The notes beneath the pieces are model-generated. The model was not told the origin of the DNA, did not search any database, and saw only the letters and a program-made list of their open reading frames with translations. A DNA stretch of 11,714 nucleotides from JBCCMQ01 sp039179985 (lineage in GTDB: Bacteria > Pseudomonadota > Alphaproteobacteria > Rhodobacterales > Rhodobacteraceae): assembly GCA_039179985.1 (NCBI GenBank), contig JBCDED010000091.1:1-11714 (forward strand). Reading direction: 5' to 3'. Both the position numbers and the translations under genes were made by a program. Of the stretch, positions 1-5,587 are shown one piece after another. How positions within the stretch are numbered: position 1 is the stretch's first letter; the number at the start of each line of letters is the position of its first letter.

Positions 1-25
1 CCTCCCACACCCATGTTCCCCCCCC

Positions 26-50
26 CGCCGCTCTTCCTTTCGGCGTTTTT
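26..50 (+). terminator. Possible intrinsic terminator of an upstream gene
   Basis: A CGCCG / CGGCG stem (26-30 with 41-45, 10-nt loop) is followed directly by five T (46-50), as in a short Rho-independent terminator. It is flanked by a nine-C tract (18-26) and a six-G tract (51-56) that could pair with each other around the T run, so other folds compete. It would belong to a gene ending left of the window, perhaps the permease or binding-protein gene of the ABC importer. The stem is only five base pairs, so this is tentative. Confidence 0.35.
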
Positions 51-119
51 GGGGGGATAAATCGGGTGGCCTTTGTTGGGGGGTACTACACCCTGATGGA
101 CTTATCTTATCAACCGCGG

Positions 120-148
120 CCGGGGGGCCCGCCCCCCGGACCCCCCGG
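120..148. repeat. GC hairpin block upstream of the ABC gene
   Basis: CCGGGGGG (120-127) and CCCCCCGG (132-139) form a perfect 8-bp stem with a CCCG loop. A second CCCCCCGG follows at 141-148 and could replace the first as 3' arm. It is followed by AGTATTT and an A/G-rich stretch leading to the ribosome binding site. From memory, C/G hairpins ending in CCGGAGTATTT recur between genes in Rhodobacteraceae; I could not check this. It may stabilise or end an upstream transcript, or separate expression of the ATPase from genes before it. No coding potential is seen in 1-194. Confidence 0.5.
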
Positions 149-182
149 AGTATTTCGGGACCAAAGAAATCAAGACCCGCAA

Positions 183-187
183 AGGGG
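183..187 (+). promoter_or_regulatory. Ribosome binding site fixing the ABC start
   Basis: AGGGG lies 7 nt before the ATG at 195. The frame stays open upstream to a GTG near 66, but that stretch crosses the homopolymer tracts and GC hairpin and would encode low-complexity Pro/Gly sequence, so 195 is the better start. Confidence 0.7.
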
Positions 188-194
188 ACAGACA

Positions 195-2279
195 ATGTCA
201 AAATGGGACTACGACGGCCCGATCCTGGAAATCGACAACCTGTCGATCAGCTTTTTCACCCGACTGAGGGAAATCCCGGCGGTGATGGATTTTTCCTGCA
301 CGGTGCAGCCCGGCGAGGCCATGGGGCTGGTGGGCGAATCCGGATGCGGAAAATCCACTGTAGCGCTTGGGGTCATGCAGGATCTGGGCGTCAACGGGCG
401 GATCGTGGGCGGGTCGATCAAGTTCAAGGGCCGCGATCTGAATGAGATGACCCAGGAAGAGCTGCGCGATATCCGCGGCAGCGAGATTGCCATGATTTAT
501 CAGGAACCCATGGCCAGCCTGAACCCGGCCATGAAGATCGGCAAGCAGCTGATGGAAGTGCCGATGATCCATGAAGGCGTCTCGGCAGAGGAGGCGCACA
601 ACCGCGCGCTCGAAGTGGTCACGGATGTGCGGCTGCCGGACCCCAAGCGAATGCTTGAGAGTTTCCCGCATCAGTTGTCGGGCGGTCAGCAGCAGCGGAT
701 CGTCATCGCCATGGCGCTGATGTCGAAGCCCAGCCTCCTGATCCTGGATGAGCCCACCACTGCGCTCGACGTGACCGTGGAAGCGGCGGTCGTGGAACTG
801 GTGAAGGATCTTGGCAAGAAATACGGCACCTCGATGCTGTTCATCAGCCACAACCTGGGGCTTGTGCTGGAAACCTGCGACCGGCTTTGCGTGATGTATT
901 CGGGCGAGGCCGTGGAGACCGGCAGCATCGCGGATGTCTTCGATCACATGCAGCATCCCTATACGCAGGCCCTCTTCCGGTCGATCCCGCTGCCTGGGGC
1001 CGACAAGAACGCGCGCCCGCTGGTGGCCATTCCGGGGAACTTCCCCCTGCCCCACGAGCGTCCGCCGGGCTGCAATTTCGGCCCGCGGTGCGATTATTTC
1101 GAGGCCGGGCGCTGCGATGCGGCGGCGATCCCTATGGCGCAGGTGCCGGGCTACGAGCGACATGAGACACGCTGTCTGAAATTCCAGGAGATCGACTGGA
1201 ACGCGCCGATCACCGTGGCCGAGAAGAAAGAAAAGGCCGAGGTGGGCGATGTGGTTCTGAAGATGGACCACCTGAAGAAATACTACGAGGTGGCGGCCAA
1301 CGCCCTTTTCGGGGGCGGCGCGCGCAAGGTCGTCAAGGCCAACGAAACACTGACCTTCGAGGCGCGGGAATCCGAGACCCTGGCCATCGTGGGCGAATCC
1401 GGCTGCGGGAAGTCCACCTTTGCCAAGGTGCTCATGGGGCTCGAAACGGCGACGGACGGGCATATCCTGCTCGACAACCAGTCCATCGAAAGCGTTCCCA
1501 TCGAAGAGCGGGACACGGACACGATCAGTTCGGTGCAGATGGTGTTCCAGAACCCCTTTGACACGCTCAACCCCTCGATGACCGTGGGCCGGCAGATCAT
1601 CCGCGCGCTGGAAATCTTCGGCAAGGGCGACAGCGAGGCGAGCCGGCGCGAGATGATGCTGGAACTCCTGGACCTTGTGAAACTGCCGCGCGCTTTTGCC
1701 GAGCGGATGCCCAGACAGCTTTCGGGCGGCCAGAAGCAGCGCGTGGGGATCGCCCGCGCCTTTGCGGGGGGCGCGCGGATTGTGGTTGCCGACGAACCTG
1801 TGTCAGCGCTGGATGTGTCAGTGCAAGCGGCGGTCACGGATCTTCTGATGGAGATCCAGCGGAAAGAAAAAACAACGCTGCTTTTCATCTCGCACGACCT
1901 GTCCATCGTGCGCTATCTCAGCGACCGGGTGATGGTGATGTATCTCGGCCATGTGGTCGAACTGGGGACGACCGATCAGGTCTTTTCGCCTCCCTACCAT
2001 CCGTACACCGAGGCGCTGCTCTCTGCTGTGCCCATTGCCGACACATCTGTCGAAAAGACCCATATCGTGCTCGACGGGGATATCCCCTCGGCTATGAATC
2101 CGCCGCCGGGCTGCCCGTTCCAGACACGCTGCCGCTGGAAGGACCGGGTCAAAGGCGGGCTTTGCGACAAGGAGGTTCCGCCGGTGCGCACCCTCGCCGA
2201 CGGCCATCAGATCAAGTGCCACCTTTCGGACGAAGATCTCGCCAATATGGAGCCAGTGATCAAAATCGCCGCAGAATAG
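195..2279 (+). CDS. Double ATP-binding protein of a peptide/nickel-type ABC importer
   Basis: A 694-residue cytoplasmic ATPase holding two complete ABC domains in one chain, equivalent to DppD-DppF or OppD-OppF fused. Domain 1: Walker A GESGCGKST 47-55, Q-loop Gln103, signature LSGGQQQR 161-168, Walker B LLILDEP 181-187, switch His219. Domain 2: Walker A 400-408, Gln452, LSGGQKQR 509-516, Walker B 529-535, His567. Each domain ends in the oligopeptide/dipeptide C-terminal region with a PPGC...RC...C cysteine pattern (about 290-327 and 637-675), typical of the Opp/Dpp/Nik family, where it may hold an Fe-S cluster. Both ATP sites look intact. The permease and binding-protein genes are outside the window, so the substrate cannot be named; di- or oligopeptides are likeliest. 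Genes of this form are often labelled yejF or gsiA by homology alone, so no symbol is given. Confidence 0.93.
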   Translation: MSKWDYDGPILEIDNLSISFFTRLREIPAVMDFSCTVQPGEAMGLVGESGCGKSTVALGVMQDLGVNGRIVGGSIKFKGRDLNEMTQEELRDIRGSEIAMIYQEPMASLNPAMKIGKQLMEVPMIHEGVSAEEAHNRALEVVTDVRLPDPKRMLESFPHQLSGGQQQRIVIAMALMSKPSLLILDEPTTALDVTVEAAVVELVKDLGKKYGTSMLFISHNLGLVLETCDRLCVMYSGEAVETGSIADVFDHMQHPYTQALFRSIPLPGADKNARPLVAIPGNFPLPHERPPGCNFGPRCDYFEAGRCDAAAIPMAQVPGYERHETRCLKFQEIDWNAPITVAEKKEKAEVGDVVLKMDHLKKYYEVAANALFGGGARKVVKANETLTFEARESETLAIVGESGCGKSTFAKVLMGLETATDGHILLDNQSIESVPIEERDTDTISSVQMVFQNPFDTLNPSMTVGRQIIRALEIFGKGDSEASRREMMLELLDLVKLPRAFAERMPRQLSGGQKQRVGIARAFAGGARIVVADEPVSALDVSVQAAVTDLLMEIQRKEKTTLLFISHDLSIVRYLSDRVMVMYLGHVVELGTTDQVFSPPYHPYTEALLSAVPIADTSVEKTHIVLDGDIPSAMNPPPGCPFQTRCRWKDRVKGGLCDKEVPPVRTLADGHQIKCHLSDEDLANMEPVIKIAAE

Positions 2280-2297
2280 TGCCGGCGCCTGACTCCG

Positions 2298-2310
2298 TTC
2301 GGGTACCGAA
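2298..2310. promoter_or_regulatory. Inverted repeat between ABC and TPR genes
   Basis: TTCGG GTA CCGAA is a perfect 5-bp inverted repeat. It sits inside a wider pairing of TGCCGG (2280-2285) with CCGGCA (2324-2329). No T run follows, so a classic terminator is unlikely. It could be a weak terminator, processing site or operator in the 87-bp gap. I see no convincing -35/-10 pair here. Confidence 0.3.
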
Positions 2311-2366
2311 ATCTGCTATCCTCCCGGCATTCTGACGATTGAATTTCCGGATCCGGGGGGATTTCC

Positions 2367-4007
2367 ATGGACTATTTTGACCTTGGCGCATTCACACGCG
2401 CTGTCACCACGTCGTCTGGCCAAGCGCAGATGTGGTTCTCACGCGGGCTGATCTGGCTTTATGGCTACAATCACGAGGAGGCCGTCGTCTGTTTCGAGAA
2501 GGCTGTCGCGGCCGATCCGAACTGCGGGATGGCCCAGTGGGGCATCGCCTATGGCATCGGGCCCAACTACAACAAGCCCTGGGAGCTCTTTGAGCCGGAG
2601 GAAAAAAAGGCCGCGCTGGACAAGGCCCATGCGGCCCTGGAGGCCGGAAAGGCCGCCACCGGTCTTACGCCCATGGAAATGGCCATGATCGAGGCCCTGG
2701 CCACCCGCTATCCTACAGACCCCGAGATTGAGGACTATGGGCCCTGGAACGACGCTTTCGCCGATGCCATGCGGCCCGTTTATGCCGAATTCGGAGAGGA
2801 TCTTGAGGTCGCCTGCATCTTTGCCGAGGCGATGATGAACCGGACGCCCTGGCAGCTCTGGAACCTTGAAACAGGGGAACCGGCCGATGAGGCCTCGACG
2901 GCAGAGGCGAGGGAAGTCCTGGAAAAGGCTTTTGACAGCGATCCGCAGAGCTGGAACCACCCGGGCCTTTTGCACATGTATATCCACCTCATGGAGATGT
3001 CGCCCTGGCCGGAACTGGCGCTGAGGCACGGGGACCGTCTGGTGGATCTGGTGCCGGAATCCGGGCATGTGGTGCATATGGCGACCCATATCGACGTCCT
3101 GTGCGGCGACTACCAAAACGTCGTCTGGCGCAATCATCGGGCGGCGGCCGTGGACCGGAAGTTCACCGACTACGCCGGGGCGCAGAACTTCTATACCCTT
3201 TACCGTATTCACAACGTGCACTTTGAGACTTACGGCGCGATGTTTATGGGGCAGAAATCGGCGGCGCTAGCCGCGGCGAGCGAGCTGCATAGCTTGCTAC
3301 CGCGCGAGGCTGTGGCCTTTCTGCCCGATTTTTTCGAGGCGTTCTGGGGCATGAAACTGCATGTCATGGTGCGGTTTGGGATGTGGCAGGAGATCCTCGA
3401 TGAACCCTTCCCCGAGGACGCAGATCTTTTCTGCTACACGACCGCGCTGATGCACTACGGTCGGACGGTCGCCCTGGCCAATACCGGACGGATTGCGGAG
3501 GCGGTCGCCGAACGCGAGGCCTTCTACACGGCCTGGGAGAACGTCGCCGAGACGCGGTATATGTTCAATAACCCGGCCACGGATGTTCTGAAGGTCGGGG
3601 AAAAGATGCTGCTTGGCGAACTGGCCTATAAAGCAGGCCGTATCGACGAAGGGCTCGAACACCTGCGCGCGGCCGTGAAACTTTCGGACGGCCTGCTCTA
3701 CGACGAGCCATGGGGCTGGATGCAACCGCCGCGCCATGCCCTGGCCGCGCTCCTTCTTGATCAGGACAGGTTCGAAGAGGCCGAGCCTGTCTACCGCGCG
3801 GACCTGGGGCTGGACGATACGCTGGCGCGCGCCTGCCAGCATCCGCGCAATGTCTGGGCACTCCATGGGCTTCACGAATGCCTGCAGCGGCGGGGAGAAA
3901 CCGCAGAGATCCTGCACATCAGGCAGCTTCTCGATCAAGCCGTGGCGCGCTCCGAAGTTCCGGTGCGGTCTTCCTGCTATTGCAGGACGAAGATCGCTGC
4001 GGAATAA
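2367..4007 (+). CDS. TPR-like histidine-rich protein, function unknown
   Basis: A 546-residue, mainly helical, probably cytoplasmic protein with no signal peptide. Helix pairs with TPR-like spacing are seen at about 22-55 (SRGLIWLYGYNHEEAVVCFE), 405-440 (GELAYKAGRIDEGLEHLRAA) and 456-480. The middle holds a dense histidine cluster: HPGLLHMYIH 198-207, GHVVHMATH 233-241, His257 and IHNVH 281-285. The C-terminal part has QHPRNVWALHGLHECL (491-506) and a CxC near the end (Cys537, Cys539). I recall these HPG..H..IH, GH..HM.(S/T)HI and HPRN motifs from a widespread family of TPR-repeat proteins without a known reaction; the histidines could bind metal or heme, but that is inference. The start is supported by a six-G ribosome binding site (2355-2360) 6 nt before the ATG. 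The next gene begins 8 nt after the stop, suggesting an operon. Confidence 0.85.
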   Translation: MDYFDLGAFTRAVTTSSGQAQMWFSRGLIWLYGYNHEEAVVCFEKAVAADPNCGMAQWGIAYGIGPNYNKPWELFEPEEKKAALDKAHAALEAGKAATGLTPMEMAMIEALATRYPTDPEIEDYGPWNDAFADAMRPVYAEFGEDLEVACIFAEAMMNRTPWQLWNLETGEPADEASTAEAREVLEKAFDSDPQSWNHPGLLHMYIHLMEMSPWPELALRHGDRLVDLVPESGHVVHMATHIDVLCGDYQNVVWRNHRAAAVDRKFTDYAGAQNFYTLYRIHNVHFETYGAMFMGQKSAALAAASELHSLLPREAVAFLPDFFEAFWGMKLHVMVRFGMWQEILDEPFPEDADLFCYTTALMHYGRTVALANTGRIAEAVAEREAFYTAWENVAETRYMFNNPATDVLKVGEKMLLGELAYKAGRIDEGLEHLRAAVKLSDGLLYDEPWGWMQPPRHALAALLLDQDRFEEAEPVYRADLGLDDTLARACQHPRNVWALHGLHECLQRRGETAEILHIRQLLDQAVARSEVPVRSSCYCRTKIAAE

Positions 4008-4015
4008 GGGCGCGC

Positions 4016-4366
4016 ATGACCGCCAGCCATGACGCCTTCGCGCCTTTGCCTCAACCGCCGTACTGGGCCGTAATCTTCACGGCCCAAAGGACGGAATACG
4101 ACGAAGCGGGCTATGGCCGCATGGCCGAGCGCATGGGGCAGATGGCGTTGGAGCAACCCGGCTGCATCGGGATGGAGGCGACGCGGGGTCCGGACGGGCT
4201 CGGGATCACGGTCAGCTACTGGGCGCGGGAAGAAGACCTCTTGGCCTGGAAAGAGGATGCCCGGCATCTTGTTGCCCAGCAGCTTGGCAAGGACGCCTGG
4301 TATTCACACTACCGGTTGCGAGTGGCCAAGGTGGAACGGCACTATACAGGGCCCGAAGGCCGCTGA
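4016..4366 (+). CDS. Antibiotic biosynthesis monooxygenase (ABM) domain protein
   Basis: A 116-residue single-domain protein. The pattern of strand PYWAVIFTAQR (14-24), helix with repeated Met (YGRMAERMGQMA), QPGCIGMEATRG, strand LGITVSYW, helix LLAWKEDARH and final strand YRLRVAKVER fits the dimeric ferredoxin-like ABM fold of YqjZ-type proteins. Members include quinone and polyketide monooxygenases and heme-degrading enzymes, but many small ABM proteins have no known substrate. Its ribosome binding site AAGGG (4006-4010) overlaps the TAA of the TPR gene and lies 5 nt before the ATG, so the two genes are probably cotranscribed and perhaps translationally coupled. If the TPR partner binds heme or metal through its histidines, an oxidative or heme-linked job is possible, but nothing here proves it. 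Confidence 0.8.
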   Translation: MTASHDAFAPLPQPPYWAVIFTAQRTEYDEAGYGRMAERMGQMALEQPGCIGMEATRGPDGLGITVSYWAREEDLLAWKEDARHLVAQQLGKDAWYSHYRLRVAKVERHYTGPEGR

Positions 4367-4378
4367 GCGCCTAGCGCT
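4366..4378. terminator. Hairpin over the convergent stops of the ABM and transglycosylase genes
   Basis: AGCGC (4366-4370) and GCGCT (4374-4378) form a 5-bp stem. The loop CTA is the transglycosylase stop codon read on the other strand, and the first stem base is the last base of the ABM TGA. Only 4 bp separate the two genes. No T run follows on either strand, so termination here is only suggested. Confidence 0.35.
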
Positions 4379-4976
4379 GTCCGAGGATAGCGACAACGTA
4401 GCCTTCGGTTTCCTTGTACGGCGGGATGCCGTCGTAACGTTCAACGGCACCCGGGCCGGCGTTATATGCAGCCAGTGCCAGCTTCCAGGAACGGAACCGG
4501 TCGTACTGACGCTTGAGGTACCGTGCGCCACCATCGAGGTTTTCACGGGGATTGCGTGGGTTGACGCCGAGAGACTGCGCCGTGCCGGGCATCAGTTGTG
4601 CAAGACCGATGGCGCCCTTGTGGGACACAGCCGAAGGGTTCCAGCCGGATTCCTGCTGCACGAGCCTTGCGAAAAGGTCTTCGGGAATACCGTGGCGCCG
4701 GGCCGCTTGCCGCGCCATAGTCAGATATGGCCCGGCATAGCTGCCGCCGTAGCGCGGCAGACTCGTGGCGCCGATCACCGAGGCAGGCAGCTTGGCCTGC
4801 GCGCCCGCGTACTGCTTGGTCGCGCGGTCATCAAGGACCTTGGTCTGGTTCTTAAAAAGATGAATGCGCGACTTCGTCGACTTGCTGTCCGCCCAAACGG
4901 GCGCAGCAAGACTAAGCGACATGAGCGCTATCAGAAGCGGTTTCAGGGCCTGTACCTCACCTTTTCCTTGGTTCAT
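4371..4976 (-). CDS. Exported lytic transglycosylase (SLT domain)
   Basis: A 201-residue protein (from the ATG at 4976) that cleaves the MurNAc-GlcNAc bond of peptidoglycan to give 1,6-anhydro ends. It has a signal peptide with hydrophobic core about 13-25 and likely cleavage after PVWA (26-29), a linker of about 50 residues, then a goose-type lysozyme/SLT domain from about 82: catalytic Glu109 in QQESGWNP, GAIGLAQLMPGTA 121-133, NL..GARYL 147-154, AAYNAGPGAV 169-178 and Tyr193. Without cysteine at the cleavage site it is probably periplasmic and soluble. The start is uncertain. The frame is open to an ATG at 5018, but a good -10 box ends one base before the 4976 ATG and a strong ribosome binding site lies inside the frame 8 nt before a CTG at 4946, which would give a neat signal peptide beginning (M)KPLLIALMS. 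It is convergent with the ABM gene and divergent from ssb. Confidence 0.9.
   Translation of the reverse strand: MNQGKGEVQALKPLLIALMSLSLAAPVWADSKSTKSRIHLFKNQTKVLDDRATKQYAGAQAKLPASVIGATSLPRYGGSYAGPYLTMARQAARRHGIPEDLFARLVQQESGWNPSAVSHKGAIGLAQLMPGTAQSLGVNPRNPRENLDGGARYLKRQYDRFRSWKLALAAYNAGPGAVERYDGIPPYKETEGYVVAILGQR
4955..4963 (-). promoter_or_regulatory. Internal ribosome binding site of the transglycosylase gene
   Basis: On the minus strand AAGGTGAGG occupies 4963 to 4955. It is the only good Shine-Dalgarno match near the start and lies 8 nt before an in-frame CTG (4946-4944). The upstream ATG codons at 4976 and 5018 have no comparable site. Confidence 0.45.
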
Positions 4977-5004
4977 TTTATAGCCGATTGCGCCCAAATT
5001 CCAA
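4977..5004 (-). promoter_or_regulatory. Promoter of the transglycosylase gene
   Basis: On the minus strand a -35 box TTGGAA (5004-4999) is followed after 16 nt by a -10 box TATAAA (4982-4977). Transcription would begin near 4970, after the ATG at 4976. This is the best sigma-70-type match I found in the window. Confidence 0.5.
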
Positions 5005-5028
5005 GGCTCGTTGACCATTAGGCCGTTT

Positions 5029-5067
5029 TTAACCTTGTCGCTGTGGTGTAGGTCAGGGGTTAACCTT
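5029..5067. promoter_or_regulatory. Direct repeat pair TTAACCTT in the divergent promoter region
   Basis: TTAACCTT occurs at 5029-5036 and again at 5060-5067, start to start 31 bp, about three helical turns. The second copy is part of the palindrome GGTTAACC (5058-5065). The pair lies just upstream of ssb and behind the transglycosylase promoter, so a regulator could bind both on one face of the DNA. No GTTC-N7-GTTC SOS box of the alphaproteobacterial type is seen. An ssb promoter is not clear. Confidence 0.35.
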
Positions 5068-5089
5068 TAAGAATCGTGGGAGGCGCATC

Positions 5090-5572
5090 ATGGCAGGCTC
5101 GGTTAACAAGGTCATTCTGGTCGGCAATCTGGGTCGTGACCCCGAGGTGCGGACCTTCCAGAACGGCGGCAAGGTGTGCAACCTGCGCGTCGCCACCTCC
5201 GAACGCTGGCGGGACAAGAACACCGGCGAAAACCGCGAGCGGACGGAATGGCATTCAGTGGCCATTTTTTCGGAACCACTTGCCCGGACAGCCGAGCAAT
5301 ACCTGCGCAAAGGGTCGAAAGTGTACCTCGAAGGTCAGTTGGAGACCCGGAAATGGCAGGATCAGTCCGGCCAGGACCGGTATTCGACCGAGGTGGTCCT
5401 GCGTCCCTACACATCGACCATGGTGATGCTCGATGGACGCGGCGAAGGCGGCGGTGGCGGCTATGTGTCGGACCAGTCCGGTGGCTTTGACCGTGGCGGG
5501 TCGTCTGGCGGCGGTTTTGCACCCGCTGGTGGCGGCGGCGGGAGTCTGGGCGACGACGAAATCCCGTTCTAG
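5090..5572 (+). CDS. ssb: Single-stranded DNA-binding protein SSB
   Basis: A 160-residue protein of usual bacterial SSB length. The OB-fold spans about 1-112: SVNKVILVGNLGRDPEVR at the start, the NLRVATSERW strand, aromatic residues Trp40, Trp54, Phe60 and Trp89 that in E. coli SSB stack on DNA, and VYLEGQLETRKWQD. A glycine-rich disordered linker (about 117-153) leads to the acidic tip DDEIPF (155-160), which recruits replication and repair partners such as RecO, RecQ, PriA and the polymerase III chi subunit. The protein acts as a tetramer coating ssDNA. GGGAGG (5078-5083) lies 6 nt before the ATG. The gene is divergent from the transglycosylase gene, with direct repeats in between, and converges on aroB with a 6-bp gap. 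In many bacteria ssb lies next to uvrA; that gene is not present here. Confidence 0.97.
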   Translation: MAGSVNKVILVGNLGRDPEVRTFQNGGKVCNLRVATSERWRDKNTGENRERTEWHSVAIFSEPLARTAEQYLRKGSKVYLEGQLETRKWQDQSGQDRYSTEVVLRPYTSTMVMLDGRGEGGGGGYVSDQSGGFDRGGSSGGGFAPAGGGGGSLGDDEIPF

Positions 5573-5587
5573 GCGGGCCTAAACGGG
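5563..5587. terminator. Hairpin spanning the stop codons of ssb and aroB
   Basis: The left arm 5563-5573 (CCCGTTCTAGG) pairs with the right arm 5578-5587 (CCTAAACGGG) in ten base pairs with one bulged C at 5569 and a CGGG loop. The TAG of ssb (5570-5572) and the reverse-strand TAG of aroB (5579-5581) both lie in the stem. On the minus strand the stem is followed by A then TTT; on the plus strand no T run follows. It probably acts as a compact two-way terminator or protects both 3' ends. Confidence 0.5.

Noticed and set aside
51..127. Canonical G-quadruplex in the G-rich leader
   Set aside because: Only three G3+ runs lie within a short span; the fourth is about 39 nt away, so the usual four-run spacing is not met.
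66..194. N-terminal extension of the ABC protein from a GTG
   Set aside because: It crosses homopolymer tracts and a strong hairpin, encodes Pro/Gly low-complexity sequence and lacks a ribosome binding site, whereas the ATG at 195 has one.
198..1463. Long antisense open frame (421 codons) opposite the ABC gene
   Set aside because: Its product is His/Arg-rich with no domain; it is the shadow expected opposite a high-GC gene with clear ABC motifs.
4113..5021. 302-codon plus-strand frame across the ABM and transglycosylase genes
   Set aside because: It runs out of frame through one gene and antisense through another, with no start signal or recognisable domain.
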